This document shows positions 26,115 through 34,876 of a DNA stretch of 64,000 nucleotides, in pieces. The notes below the pieces were generated by a model. It ran no database searches. It saw only the letters and a list, made by a program, of their open reading frames with translations, and was not told the DNA's origin. Position 1 is the stretch's first letter; every line of letters starts with the position of its first letter. Source of the stretch: Streptococcus cristatus ATCC 51100 (GTDB lineage: Bacteria; Bacillota; Bacilli; Lactobacillales; Streptococcaceae); assembly GCF_011612585.1 (NCBI RefSeq), contig NZ_CP050133.1, forward strand, positions 1,859,001-1,923,000, given 5' to 3'. Position numbers and translations under genes: made by a program.

Positions 26115-28334
26115 TTAGCCATTGGTCCGTTTGACCGAGTAGACCTCTGGTACACTCTTAATCTTATCCACCACCGTCGTCAGCATGGACAGGTTGGCAA
26201 TGCCAAAAGAAACATGGATATTAGCAAATTTCATATCTTTAGTTGGCTGGGCATTAACCGTTGAGATATTTTTGGTGGTATTGGACAGCACCTGCAGCAC
26301 ATCGTTAAGGAGGCCAGACCGATTAAGACCATAAATATCAATGTGGGCTATATACTCTTTAGTCGAATTATTTTCTTCCCATTCCACATCAAGCAAGCGC
26401 TGTTCGTAATTTTCCTGAGCCTTGAGATTCATGCAGTCCTGCCGGTGGATAGCCACACCGCGCCCCTTGGTAATATAGCCGACAATGTCGTCACCCGGTA
26501 CAGGATTACAGCATTTGGCAATCCGAATGAGGAGACCAGATGCTCCTTGAATGACCACACCGCCTTCATGCTTGACCTTGAGGGTGTCTTTTTTGTTCTC
26601 GACCTTGACTTCGCCGCCCTTGACCAATTCCTCTGCTTCTGCTCTAGCCTTGGCTCGCTCTTCCTCACGGCGCTCTTTTTCTGTCAGACGGTTGAAAATA
26701 CTAATGGCACCGATCTCACCGAAACCAATTGCCGCAAAAAGCGCTTCTTCGGTCTTATAGCTGGTTTTTTGCAGCACTTCTTCCATGTGCTTCTTGTCCA
26801 TGTACTTATTGGCTACATATCCATTCTCCTGAAATTGAGCCTGCAAGAGCTCCCGTCCTTTAGAGATAGATAGCTCCTTGTCTTGATTTTTAAAGAACTG
26901 ACGGATTTTATTTCTAGCCTTGCTGGTCTTGACAAGATTAAGCCAGTCACGACTCGGTCCAAAGGAATTGGCATTGGTGATGATTTCCACCTGATCCCCA
27001 GTCTTCAGCTTGGTATTGAGCGGCACCATGCGGCCATTGACCTTAGCTCCTGTCGCCTTCTCCCCAACCTTAGTATGGATCTCATAGGCAAAATCAATGG
27101 GTCCTGAGTCCTTAGGCAAAGAACGCACTGCTCCATCTGGTGTGAAGACATAGATTTCCTCAGCCAGATAGCTTTCCTTAACCGAATCAACAAACTCCTT
27201 GGCATCACCAGACTGATTCTGCAATTCCATCAATTCCTTGATCCAATTCATCCCGATGGCAGATTCCTTGCCGTCAACCTGACCCTTAATTCCTTTTTTA
27301 TAGGCCCAGTGAGCAGCGACCCCGTATTCTGCCACTTCGTGCATTTCCTTGGTCCGAATCTGAAACTCAATCGGACCTTTAGGACCGTAAACGGTCGTAT
27401 GGATGGACTGGTAGCCGTTGGCCTTGCGATTGGCAATATAATCCTTGAAACGCCCCGGCATGGGTTTCCAAAGCTCATGGATGTAGCCCAGCATGGCATA
27501 GACATCACTGTGAGTGCTCAAAATGCAACGAATGGCAATCAGATCGTAGATCTCATCAAATCGCTTCTTCTTGTCCTGCATTTTGCGGTAGATGGAGTAA
27601 ATATGCTTGGGACGACCATAAATCTTCCCATGCAGATTGCGCTCACCCGCGTAGGTTTCAATCTTGTGGACAACTTCCTCTACCAGAGCCTCCCGCTCTC
27701 GACGCTTCTCCTTCATCATGTGGGAGATTTTATAAAACTCCGTTGGATTGAGATAACGGAAAGACAAGTCTTCCAATTCCCATTTGACACTGGAAATCCC
27801 CAAACGATGAGCCAGAGGAGCATAGATTTCCATAGTTTCCTGCGAGATCCGCTCTTGCTTGTCTGGCCGTAAATGATTCAGAGTACGCATATTATGCAGA
27901 CGGTCAGCCAGCTTGACCAAGATCACTCGAAGGTCTTCTGACATGGCCATGAGCATCTTGCGATGATTTTCCGCCAACTGTTCTTCGTGAGACTTGTATT
28001 TGACTTTCCCAAGCTTGGTCACACCATCCACAATCACGCGCACATCATGACCGAATTCCCGCTCCAGATCGTCCAAGGTCGCCGCCGTATCCTCTACGAC
28101 ATCATGCAAAAAACCACAGGCTACTGAAACAGCATCCAACTTGAGCTTGGCTAAAATTCCCGCCACCTGAATCGGATGGACGATATAGGGCTCTCCCGAC
28201 TGACGAGTTTGCCCGCTATGACATTCCATCGCATAAATCAACGCTTTTTGAACAAAAGCCACATCCTCTGCAGCTAAATATTTTTTTGTTAGGGCTACAA
28301 CCTGATTCCCCGTTAAATTTTCTTCTTTTGGCAT
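26115..28334 (-). CDS. rel: Bifunctional (p)ppGpp synthetase/hydrolase
   Basis: 739 residues, the full RelA/SpoT length. HD hydrolase domain with QTRQSGEPYIVHPI and CGFLHDVVEDT (residues about 40-160, intact His-Asp); synthetase domain (about 240-350, with YQSIHTTVYGP); TGS domain (about 395-455, EIYVFTPDG); a zinc-finger-like region near AKCCNPVPGDDIVGY; and a C-terminal ACT domain. It both makes and degrades the stringent-response alarmone, with ribosome-dependent synthesis. GGAGAGAATGC precedes the ATG. No anomalies seen. Confidence 0.96.
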   Translation of the reverse strand: MPKEENLTGNQVVALTKKYLAAEDVAFVQKALIYAMECHSGQTRQSGEPYIVHPIQVAGILAKLKLDAVSVACGFLHDVVEDTAATLDDLEREFGHDVRVIVDGVTKLGKVKYKSHEEQLAENHRKMLMAMSEDLRVILVKLADRLHNMRTLNHLRPDKQERISQETMEIYAPLAHRLGISSVKWELEDLSFRYLNPTEFYKISHMMKEKRREREALVEEVVHKIETYAGERNLHGKIYGRPKHIYSIYRKMQDKKKRFDEIYDLIAIRCILSTHSDVYAMLGYIHELWKPMPGRFKDYIANRKANGYQSIHTTVYGPKGPIEFQIRTKEMHEVAEYGVAAHWAYKKGIKGQVDGKESAIGMNWIKELMELQNQSGDAKEFVDSVKESYLAEEIYVFTPDGAVRSLPKDSGPIDFAYEIHTKVGEKATGAKVNGRMVPLNTKLKTGDQVEIITNANSFGPSRDWLNLVKTSKARNKIRQFFKNQDKELSISKGRELLQAQFQENGYVANKYMDKKHMEEVLQKTSYKTEEALFAAIGFGEIGAISIFNRLTEKERREEERAKARAEAEELVKGGEVKVENKKDTLKVKHEGGVVIQGASGLLIRIAKCCNPVPGDDIVGYITKGRGVAIHRQDCMNLKAQENYEQRLLDVEWEENNSTKEYIAHIDIYGLNRSGLLNDVLQVLSNTTKNISTVNAQPTKDMKFANIHVSFGIANLSMLTTVVDKIKSVPEVYSVKRTNG

Positions 28335-28588
28335 GCATTCTCTCCGCTTTCTTGCCTACTATTTTAACATTTTTAAATCAATATGAAAACCAAGAGGACT
28401 AGAATAAAAGTACGGTGGCAGAATAGAACTGCGTTTTCAAAGTTTTAGCTTACCTCCCTCGTTTCTGAGCCAAGACTTAAAAAACTTTCCTAGAGCGATA
28501 AACAGTCCCAGCCCTGCAAAGCTGCACAACAATCGATGGCTATTGAGCAAGCGGCTGCAACCTAAAGGATCTCTTTATAATAAAAAGC

Positions 28589-28616
28589 GAGGTCGAGACA
28601 CTTTTGTCTCAACCTC
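28589..28616 (-). terminator. GAGGT-type stem-loop terminator
   Basis: GAGGT-C-GAGACA, loop CTTT, TGTCTC-A-ACCTC; on the minus strand it is followed by TTTTTATT. It overlaps the stop codon of the small gene 28609-28749. Its sequence resembles the GAGGCTGGGAC hairpin at 35335, suggesting a dispersed terminator-like element. Confidence 0.7.
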
Positions 28617-28749
28617 CGTGATGAAAATGATGTACTTTCTCCATATGAGCTATATCTTTTAGAAACTCATAATAGGCATAGATGAGGTAACCAGCAGAGA
28701 CCACACCCAAAATAGCTATTGATACTTCAAATAAGGTAGACAAAGACAT
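28609..28749 (-). CDS. Small membrane protein with His-rich tail (46 aa)
   Basis: A 46-residue open frame with a very strong ribosome site (GGAGAGGAGG), an ATG at 28749 and a consensus promoter upstream. It begins MSLSTLFEVSIAILGVVSAG, one membrane helix at residues about 7-27, then a charged segment (EFLKDIAHMEK) and ends VHHFHHGG. The stop lies inside a terminator hairpin. I do not recognise the family. The His-rich tail could bind metal, but that is a guess. The gene is an independent unit between ssbB and rel. Confidence 0.7.
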   Translation of the reverse strand: MSLSTLFEVSIAILGVVSAGYLIYAYYEFLKDIAHMEKVHHFHHGG

Positions 28750-28854
28750 GATAAACCTCCTCTCCTTATTTCAAACTACAATGTGCAAAGCGACCATCAG
28801 CGGCTGTTTCGTTTCCGATTTTTTCCTTTCTAGCCTGCCTCCGGATTCACCTTT

Positions 28855-28883
28855 ATTATACCAAATTTAAGATAGGAAAACAA
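28855..28883 (-). promoter_or_regulatory. Promoter for the 46-residue protein gene
   Basis: Minus strand TTGTTT, 17-base spacer, extended -10 TGGTATAAT (hexamer 28855-28860). It leaves a leader of about 100 bases before 28749. No known riboswitch fold was recognised in the leader. Sequence 28335-28588 between this gene and rel has no supported gene. Confidence 0.7.
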
Positions 28884-28983
28884 TGGAAATCCCTTTATAA
28901 AAACAATTTTCCCTGACAATTTTGTAAAGCTTGATGCTACTTCCGTTGCTCATTTCTACACCTAAACTTACCCTTTAACCAAA

Positions 28984-29009
28984 AAAGTTAGGAACACTTT
29001 CCTAACTTT
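28984..29009 (-). terminator. Terminator of ssbB
   Basis: AAAGTTAGGAA (28984-28994) pairs with TTCCTAACTTT (28999-29009); T-rich on the minus-strand side. Confidence 0.8.
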
Positions 29010-29050
29010 CTTCTCTTTTATCATGAACACTCAAGACCAGAAAACCACTT

Positions 29051-29446
29051 TTAAAAAGGGAGTTCCTCCTCTTCCAGCACCAAATCTGCTAGATCTGCCC
29101 CAGTATTATTCTCACGGAGTGCTCTCTGGGCTCGGCTTTCTAAAAGCTGAAAGCCGCTGCAAAGAACTTCTGTCACATAATGAGTGGTTCCATCCTTTTC
29201 ATAGCGGCGGCTCCGCAATTCTCCGTCCAGAGAAATCAAACTCCCCTTACTAGCATAACTTGCCAAGGTTTCAGCCAAGCGTCCCCAGACAACAAGATTG
29301 ATAAAATCCGCTTCACGCTCTCCGTTTTGGCTCTTGTACCGGCGATTCACCGCCACTGTCGCACGCGCGACCGACTTATCATTTGCTGTCTTGTGTAACT
29401 CTGGTGTAGCCGTCAGCCGGCCAATGATGATGACTTTATTATACAT
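29051..29446 (-). CDS. ssbB: Competence-induced single-stranded DNA-binding protein
   Basis: A 131-residue SSB with one OB fold (MYNKVIIIGRLTATPEL, FINLVVWGRLAETLASY) and a short C-terminal tail ending EEEELPF in place of the DDDIPF-type tip. The length matches streptococcal SsbB, which protects incoming single strands during natural transformation, rather than the longer essential SsbA. A ComX-type box upstream supports this. It is monocistronic, with its own terminator. Confidence 0.92.
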   Translation of the reverse strand: MYNKVIIIGRLTATPELHKTANDKSVARATVAVNRRYKSQNGEREADFINLVVWGRLAETLASYASKGSLISLDGELRSRRYEKDGTTHYVTEVLCSGFQLLESRAQRALRENNTGADLADLVLEEEELPF

Positions 29447-29467
29447 ATTTTCTTCCTCCTACTTATC

Positions 29468-29475
29468 TATTCGCA
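29468..29475 (-). promoter_or_regulatory. ComX/SigX cin-box at ssbB
   Basis: Minus strand TGCGAATA, seven of eight matches to the streptococcal cin-box TACGAATA, with a T-rich stretch upstream and 21 bases to the start codon of ssbB. This marks a late-competence promoter. Confidence 0.75.
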
Positions 29476-29482
29476 GGGAATC

Positions 29483-29513
29483 AAAAAAAAGTTACAGAAA
29501 TTTGTAACTTTTC
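29483..29513 (-). terminator. Terminator of the SDR gene
   Basis: AAAAGTTACA (29487-29496) and TGTAACTTTT (29503-29512) form a perfect stem, followed by a T run on the minus strand. Confidence 0.85.
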
Positions 29514-29524
29514 TCAGAAATTTT

Positions 29525-30286
29525 TTACTTTTTATGAACCATGAAACCTGTCGCCTGTTGATTGGCCATAATGGTCATATCTGTAATCTGAACACGACGG
29601 GGCTGACTGGTCACATAAACAACCGTGTCTGCGATATCCTGAGCTTGCAAGGCCTCAATTCCCTGATAGACCGTCGCCGCCCTCTCTTTATCACCGTGGA
29701 AACGTACTCTAGAAAAATCTGTTTCGACAATTCCAGGCTGAATAGTTGTCACCTTGATGTCCGTTGCGATGGTATCAATTCGCAGTCCATCTGAAAAAGT
29801 CTTAACTGCTGCCTTGGTGGCTGAATAGACAGCTGCACCTGCATAGGCATAGATTCCTGCGGTTGATCCCATGTTGATAATATGACCTTGATTGGCTGCT
29901 ACCATAGAAGGCAAGAAACAGCGAGTGACTGCCATCAAACCTTTGACATTGGTATCCAACATGGTCAGCATATCCAATTCTTCATAGTCTTGATAGGGAG
30001 CCAAGCCAAGAGCTAGTCCAGCGTTATTAACCAAAATATCAATCTGCCTTATCGTTTCCAAAATATCGGAGCAGACAGTCTTGACCATAGCCATATCCGT
30101 GACATCCAGTGGAAAAGTCCAAACTGTTTGATTTGGATAGGTTACTGCAAACTCTGATTTGAGGGCTTCCAGTCTGTCTGTCCGTCGCCCTGTTAGAACG
30201 ACATTCTCCCCCTGCTCCAGATAAGCTCGCGCAATGGCTTCACCGATTCCAGATGTCGCTCCTGTAATCACTACATTTTTTGCCAT
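29525..30286 (-). CDS. Short-chain dehydrogenase/reductase
   Basis: 253 residues from the ATG at 30286, chosen because AGGGGGAT lies just upstream. Classical SDR: Rossmann GATSGIGEAIARAY, NNAGLALG, catalytic Ser in MGSTAGIY and YSATK (Tyr and Lys). TGRRTDRLEAL after the second strand suggests NADP preference. It resembles the YdfG-type 3-hydroxy acid/serine dehydrogenase group; the natural substrate is not known. It is followed by its own terminator. Confidence 0.85.
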   Translation of the reverse strand: MAKNVVITGATSGIGEAIARAYLEQGENVVLTGRRTDRLEALKSEFAVTYPNQTVWTFPLDVTDMAMVKTVCSDILETIRQIDILVNNAGLALGLAPYQDYEELDMLTMLDTNVKGLMAVTRCFLPSMVAANQGHIINMGSTAGIYAYAGAAVYSATKAAVKTFSDGLRIDTIATDIKVTTIQPGIVETDFSRVRFHGDKERAATVYQGIEALQAQDIADTVVYVTSQPRRVQITDMTIMANQQATGFMVHKK

Positions 30287-30327
30287 CTTATCCCCCTCTA
30301 TCTGGTCTATCAAATACTGACAATTTC

Positions 30328-30954
30328 CTAGGCAGTCCAGTGTTTGGCTGGGTCAAATGGAGTTCCGACAACTTGGTCTTCTGATAATTCAATAACCCCA
30401 CGTTTTTGCGGCGCATTTGGCAGCTGGAGCTCCCGTGGGCTGCACATCATACCAAAACTCTTTTCGCCACGGAGTTCTCCTGGGAAGATGAGATTGCCCT
30501 TCGGCATCATAGCGCCAGATAAAGCCACGATCGTCTTGAGTCCGACACGAGCATTCGGAGCACCAGCCACGATTTGAACCGTCTGATCAGCTGCCACCTG
30601 CACTTGGCAGATATTCAGGTGGTCACTATCTGGATGGGCCACCATCTCAAGGATTTCCCCTACAACAAACTTAGGAACACGGTCGTTAACCAGCTCCGCT
30701 TGGAAGCCTTCTTTGGTCAATTCTTGGTTGAGAATCGCAACTTGCTCATCTGTCAGCTGAACCTGTCCGCGCTCTGTAATTTCAAAAAGATCTGATAGTT
30801 CAAAAATGTTCCAAGCTACTGTCTGTACATTATCTTCGCGGTAAACACGCGCAACATTTCCTTTGCGCTCAGCAGCCAACTTAGCTCCCTGATCATCAGC
30901 AGCGATGACCATGAGAACATCTCCAACATGCTCTTTGTTATATGTAAAAATCAT
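30328..30954 (-). CDS. ytpR: YtpR-like tRNA-binding domain protein
   Basis: 208 residues from the ATG at 30954; GGAGGA precedes it and an upstream TTG is less likely. The N-terminal domain (residues 1-95, MIFTYNKEHVGDVLMVI) is a DUF4479-type module; the C-terminal half is an EMAPII/PheT-type OB fold (GEILEMVAHPDSDHLNICQV, IVAGAPNARVG, MMCSPRELQL). It corresponds to the stand-alone tRNA-binding protein YtpR of Firmicutes, whose precise role is unknown. It follows the thioredoxin gene by 30 bases, in one operon with the DUF4651 gene. Confidence 0.88.
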   Translation of the reverse strand: MIFTYNKEHVGDVLMVIAADDQGAKLAAERKGNVARVYREDNVQTVAWNIFELSDLFEITERGQVQLTDEQVAILNQELTKEGFQAELVNDRVPKFVVGEILEMVAHPDSDHLNICQVQVAADQTVQIVAGAPNARVGLKTIVALSGAMMPKGNLIFPGELRGEKSFGMMCSPRELQLPNAPQKRGVIELSEDQVVGTPFDPAKHWTA

Positions 30955-30984
30955 TTCTTCCTCCAAAAATACTTTTAAAACTTC

Positions 30985-31299
30985 TTACAAATTTGCTAAA
31001 AAATCATTGATTTGACTCTTGGTCTTGCGGTCACGATTGACATAGCGACCAATCTCTCGTCCATCTTCCACGACAACCAGACTAGGTATCCCATAAACAT
31101 CCCATTTTTGGGCCACAGCCATACACCGATCCCGATCCACCTCGATAAAGATGAAGTCAGGATTTTCAGCTTCTATCTCTGGCAGAAAAGGCTTGATGAA
31201 GCGACAGTCTCCGCACCAATCTGCTGTAAAAAAGAAGACAGTCTTCCCCTTATGATCCACATAAGAAGCTAGCTCTTCCATACTTTGCGGCCGAATCAT
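30985..31299 (-). CDS. Thioredoxin-like protein (CGDC active site)
   Basis: A 104-residue thioredoxin fold with active site FTADWCGDCRFIKPF and the cis-Pro at YGIPSLVV. The CGDC pair is typical of the YtpP-type Firmicute thioredoxins. Cytosolic thiol-disulfide exchange is expected; the partner is unknown. The ATG at 31299 overlaps the DUF4651 stop (TGATG) with GAGGAAGAG upstream, so translation is coupled. Confidence 0.88.
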   Translation of the reverse strand: MIRPQSMEELASYVDHKGKTVFFFTADWCGDCRFIKPFLPEIEAENPDFIFIEVDRDRCMAVAQKWDVYGIPSLVVVEDGREIGRYVNRDRKTKSQINDFLANL

Positions 31300-31583
31300 C
31301 ACTCTTCCTCATAGGTCAGCTGACCATTTTCATATACGAAGGTGAAATGGCGGTCGTCTTCTAGGACAACCCCTCCAACTGTACGGCTGTCGCTTGATTC
31401 ATAAAGTTCTACATAGACCGTTGCAATCGGTCCTCGGCTGGCAAAAAATTCCCGCACGATCTGAACAATTTCTTCTCTATTACGCAGTCTTTTCTGCTCC
31501 TGCACAAGCTTGGCAGCTCCAAAGGCCACAGCTCCTGCTCCCAAAAGAGCGGTTGTCGTTAAAATGATTTTTTTAGCTTTCAT
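31299..31583 (-). CDS. DUF4651 small membrane-anchored protein
   Basis: A 94-residue protein with one N-terminal helix (residues about 4-22, IILTTTALLGAGAVAFGAA) and a small soluble domain (IATVYVELYESSD, GGVVLEDDRHFTFVYENG). It matches the streptococcal DUF4651 family of unknown function. The ATG at 31583 has no Shine-Dalgarno sequence and lies only 7 bases after a good -10, so the mRNA is probably leaderless. A TTG-started extension is possible but would overlap the -35. First gene of the DUF4651-thioredoxin-YtpR operon. Confidence 0.78.
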   Translation of the reverse strand: MKAKKIILTTTALLGAGAVAFGAAKLVQEQKRLRNREEIVQIVREFFASRGPIATVYVELYESSDSRTVGGVVLEDDRHFTFVYENGQLTYEEE

Positions 31584-31590
31584 GTAGAAT

Positions 31591-31619
31591 ATTTTAACAC
31601 AAAAGCGCAGAGGCGACAA
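31591..31619 (-). promoter_or_regulatory. Promoter abutting the DUF4651 start codon
   Basis: Minus strand TTGTCG (31614-31619), 17-base spacer, extended -10 TGTTAAAAT (hexamer 31591-31596). Only 7 bases separate the -10 from the ATG, so transcription should begin at or next to the A of ATG. Confidence 0.7.
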
Positions 31620-31680
31620 ACAATATTACAGATTTCTCAGCTTCTTTTAGTTCATCCTGTTCTTCCCTCTAAAAAAGTGA

Positions 31681-31686
31681 TAAAAT
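31681..31686 (+). promoter_or_regulatory. Promoter -10 of pepA
   Basis: Extended -10 TGATAAAAT just before pepA; the -35 is weak. An AGAAGG ribosome site follows. Confidence 0.5.
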
Positions 31687-31709
31687 AGAATCAGAAAGAA
31701 GGTAAACTT

Positions 31710-32774
31710 ATGTCCGATTTATTTTCAAAAATCAAGGAAGTGACTGAGTTCTCAGCAATCTCCGGTCACGAGGCACCTGTCCGCAGCTATCTGCGCGAAA
31801 AAATCACTCCTCACGTCGATGAAGTCGTTACCGACGGCCTAGGCGGCATCTTCGGGGTTCGGCATTCCCAAGCTGAAAATGCTCCCCGCGTTCTGGTTGC
31901 GGCTCACATGGACGAGGTTGGCTTCATGGTCAGCGAGATCAAGCCCGACGGGACTTTCCGTGTAGTAGAAATCGGTGGCTGGAATCCGCTAGTCGTGAGC
32001 AGCCAACGCTTCAAACTCTTTACCCGCGAAGGCCGAGAAATCCCTGTCATCTCAGGCTCTGTCCCTCCTCATCTGACACGTGGTTCTGGCGGACCAGTTA
32101 TGCCACAGGTTGCGGACATTGTCTTTGACGGCGGCTTTGCAGATAAGGCAGAAGCTGAAAGCTACGGCATCCGTCCAGGAGACACGATCGTGCCAGACAG
32201 CTCTGCCATTCTCACAGCTAACGGTAAAAGTGTCATCTCTAAAGCCTGGGACAACCGCTACGGCGTCCTTATGGTCAGCGAATTGGCTCAAGCCTTGTCT
32301 GGTCAACCACTAGGCAACCAACTCTATGTCGGCGCCAATGTTCAAGAAGAGGTTGGCCTGCGTGGTGCCCATGCTTCAACGACAAAATTTGCCCCTGAGG
32401 TCTTCCTGGCTGTGGACTGCTCCCCAGCGGGCGACATCTACGGCGGTCAGGGGGCCATCGGTGACGGAACGTTGATTCGCTTCTTTGATCCTGGTCATCT
32501 CATGCTGCCAGCTATGAAGGACTTCCTCTTGACAACCGCAGAAGAAGCTGGCATCAAGTATCAATACTACTGCGGCAAGGGCGGAACGGATGCTGGTGCT
32601 GCCCATCTCCAAAGCGGTGGCGTACCATCTACCACCATTGGTGTCTGCGCCCGCTACATTCATTCCCACCAAACTCTCTATGCCATGGACGATTTCCTGC
32701 AGGCCCAAGCCTTCCTGCAAGCGCTGGTCAAAAAGCTGGATCGCTCAACCGTGGACACGATTACCAACTACTGA
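31710..32774 (+). CDS. pepA: Glutamyl aminopeptidase, M42 family
   Basis: 354 residues, usual length. Metal ligands are in VAAHMDEVGFM (His, Asp), AWDNRYG (bridging Asp), VQEEVGLRGA (catalytic Glu pair), AVDCSPAGD and RYIHSHQTLY. It removes N-terminal Glu or Asp from peptides in the cytosol, in a dodecameric tetrahedral complex as known for the family. It has its own promoter and terminator. Confidence 0.95.
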   Translation: MSDLFSKIKEVTEFSAISGHEAPVRSYLREKITPHVDEVVTDGLGGIFGVRHSQAENAPRVLVAAHMDEVGFMVSEIKPDGTFRVVEIGGWNPLVVSSQRFKLFTREGREIPVISGSVPPHLTRGSGGPVMPQVADIVFDGGFADKAEAESYGIRPGDTIVPDSSAILTANGKSVISKAWDNRYGVLMVSELAQALSGQPLGNQLYVGANVQEEVGLRGAHASTTKFAPEVFLAVDCSPAGDIYGGQGAIGDGTLIRFFDPGHLMLPAMKDFLLTTAEEAGIKYQYYCGKGGTDAGAAHLQSGGVPSTTIGVCARYIHSHQTLYAMDDFLQAQAFLQALVKKLDRSTVDTITNY

Positions 32775-32782
32775 TTTCGAGA

Positions 32783-32820
32783 AGCAGCCCGTTCTTCATT
32801 CGGGCTGCTATCTATTTTAT
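32783..32820 (+). terminator. Terminator of pepA
   Basis: AGCAGCCCG (32783-32791) pairs with CGGGCTGCT (32801-32809), followed by a T-rich tail. Confidence 0.85.
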
Positions 32821-32864
32821 ATAATATAATCTCTTTTAATTTTCCAATTTGAAGAAAATTTTGT

Positions 32865-32870
32865 TATAAT
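32865..32870 (+). promoter_or_regulatory. Promoter -10 of the DUF1846 gene
   Basis: Extended -10 TGTTATAAT, 24 bases before the ATG at 32894, with AGAGGTG as ribosome site. Confidence 0.6.
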
Positions 32871-32893
32871 GCTTAGCAGAGGTGAAACTACAC

Positions 32894-34378
32894 ATGAAAA
32901 AAATTGCTTTTGATTCAGAAAAATACTTAAACCTGCAGCGCGACCATATCTTGGAGCGCATTAATCAATTTGAGGGCAAATTGTACATGGAATTCGGCGG
33001 TAAAATGCTGGAAGACTTCCATGCTGCCCGCGTCTTGCCAGGTTATGAGCCGGACAATAAAATTAGACTGCTCAAAGAGCTCAAGGACCAAGTGGAGATT
33101 GTCATTGCCATCAATGCCAATAACATCGAACACTCTAAAGCACGTGGGGACTTGGGCATTTCCTATGACCAAGAAGTGCTGCGCCTAATCGATACCTTTA
33201 ATGAGCTGGATATTTATGTGGGCTCAGTGGTCATTACCCAGTATTCTGGCCAGCCAGCAGCTGATCTCTTCCGCGCTCAGCTAGAAAAGAACGGAATTGA
33301 CTCCTATATCCACTATCCAATCAAGGGCTATCCTACTGATATGGACCATATCATCTCACCTGAGGGAATGGGTAAGAACGACTACATCAAGACCAGTCGT
33401 AATCTAGTCGTAGTGACCGCACCTGGTCCTGGTTCTGGTAAATTAGCTACTTGCTTGTCCAATATGTACCACGACCAAATCAATGGCATCAAATCAGGCT
33501 ACGCCAAGTTTGAGACCTTCCCAGTTTGGAATCTGCCCCTGCACCATCCGGTCAATCTAGCTTATGAGGCAGCGACGGCAGACCTGGACGATGTCAACAT
33601 GATTGACCCTTTCCACCTGCAAACCTACGGCGAAACCACTGTCAACTACAACCGTGATATCGAAATTTTCCCAGTCCTTAAGCGTATGCTGGAGCGCATC
33701 CTAGGCAAATCACCTTATGCTTCTCCAACAGACATGGGCGTCAACATGGTCGGCTTTGCCATTGTAGATAATGATGCGGCTATCGAGGCTTCTCAACAGG
33801 AAATCATCCGTCGCTACTACCAGACGATTCTAGACTTCAAGGCAGAGCGCGTTTCTGAATCTGCTATCAAGAAAATCGAACTCTTGATGAATGACTTGGG
33901 CATCACACCACTGGATCGTAAAGTAACCGTTGCTGCGCGTGCCAAGGCTGAAAGCACTGGCGAACCAGCTCTTGCTTTGGAATTGCCAAATGGCGAAATC
34001 GTAACTGGTAAAACTTCTGAACTCTTTGGTCCTACGGCTGCTGTATTGATCAATGCCATTAAAAAATTAGCCAATATTGCCAAAGAAACCAAGCTGATTG
34101 AACCCGAGTACGTTAAACCAATCCAAGGTCTGAAAATCAATCATTTGGGCAGCCGCAATCCGCGCCTCCACTCAAACGAAATCTTGATGGCTCTGGCAAT
34201 CACAGCCATGGAAAATCAAGACGCTGCACAAGCCATGCAAGAGCTTGGAAATCTCAAGGGCAGCGAAGCTCATTCAACCGTAATGCTGACAGATGAAGAC
34301 AAAAATGTCCTGCGCAAACTCGGCATCCATGTAACTATGGATCCTGTTCATCAGTATGATCGCCTTTATAGAAAATAA
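32894..34378 (+). CDS. DUF1846 (UPF0371) protein
   Basis: 494 residues from the ATG at 32894; a GTG four codons earlier lies inside the ribosome site and is less likely. It begins [18 protein letters not shown] and contains [20 protein letters not shown], a P-loop-like glycine-rich segment, then [18 protein letters not shown]. It matches the widespread but uncharacterised DUF1846 family, proposed but not shown to be ATP-dependent. Cytosolic and monocistronic. Confidence 0.88.
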   Translation: MKKIAFDSEKYLNLQRDHILERINQFEGKLYMEFGGKMLEDFHAARVLPGYEPDNKIRLLKELKDQVEIVIAINANNIEHSKARGDLGISYDQEVLRLIDTFNELDIYVGSVVITQYSGQPAADLFRAQLEKNGIDSYIHYPIKGYPTDMDHIISPEGMGKNDYIKTSRNLVVVTAPGPGSGKLATCLSNMYHDQINGIKSGYAKFETFPVWNLPLHHPVNLAYEAATADLDDVNMIDPFHLQTYGETTVNYNRDIEIFPVLKRMLERILGKSPYASPTDMGVNMVGFAIVDNDAAIEASQQEIIRRYYQTILDFKAERVSESAIKKIELLMNDLGITPLDRKVTVAARAKAESTGEPALALELPNGEIVTGKTSELFGPTAAVLINAIKKLANIAKETKLIEPEYVKPIQGLKINHLGSRNPRLHSNEILMALAITAMENQDAAQAMQELGNLKGSEAHSTVMLTDEDKNVLRKLGIHVTMDPVHQYDRLYRK

Positions 34379-34406
34379 AAACAAGCTCTGTTAAAAGCTT
34401 GTTTAG

Positions 34407-34432
34407 AAAGCTGGTCCTGCCAGCTTTTTTTG
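34407..34432 (+). terminator. Terminator of the DUF1846 gene
   Basis: AAAGCTGG, loop TCCTG, CCAGCTTT, then a T run; a second hairpin AAACAAGC/GCTTGTTT lies just upstream. Confidence 0.85.
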
Positions 34433-34867
34433 TTAATAGCGCTTGGACAGGAGAAAACGTAAGAGGTAGTAAAGTCCCAAAACCAGGATAATGGTCAAAG
34501 TCAGAAACTGATTGAGACTTAAGATGATTGGGAAAACCATGGACAAAACGCTCAAGCACGCTGCCAGTAGCAAAAGGATATCAAACAGCAGAGTGCGAGT
34601 CTTTTCGTCAATCATCCGATTGCGTTCATCCGTCACCTGAATGTAGAGCCTATTAAAAGCTTCCTCCCGTTTCAAGGTAAGATTATAACGCAGAACCATC
34701 AAGGAAAGCCCCAGAAGCAGACCAACCATAATGCCTTCCTCTAAATCATCCAGAGAATGAACGTAGCTCCATCCCAGCCCCAGCCAGAGGACTAGGATTA
34801 GGATGCGGCCGATGATAACCTTCCTTTGAAGTTTTTTCCGAAATTCTTGTTTAGTTACTATTTCCAT
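34433..34867 (-). CDS. Four-helix membrane protein of an HTH-regulator operon
   Basis: A 144-residue membrane protein: paired helices at about 18-35 and 44-60, a cytosolic segment with the conserved-looking QVTDERNRMIDEKTR, then helices at about 92-112 and 118-138. The VTDERN pattern is common in small membrane proteins that sit beside XRE regulators in Firmicutes; no function is known. The ribosome site AGGAGG sits at the end of the 54-residue gene. Third gene of the operon 35241-34433. Confidence 0.7.
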   Translation of the reverse strand: MEIVTKQEFRKKLQRKVIIGRILILVLWLGLGWSYVHSLDDLEEGIMVGLLLGLSLMVLRYNLTLKREEAFNRLYIQVTDERNRMIDEKTRTLLFDILLLLAACLSVLSMVFPIILSLNQFLTLTIILVLGLYYLLRFLLSKRY

Positions 34868-34876
34868 GTCAGCCTC

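Noticed and set aside
28437..28574. Short minus-strand frame ending FKSWLRNEGGKLKL
   Set aside because: No ATG or ribosome site; may be a decayed fragment or part of an intergenic repeat, not supportable as a gene.
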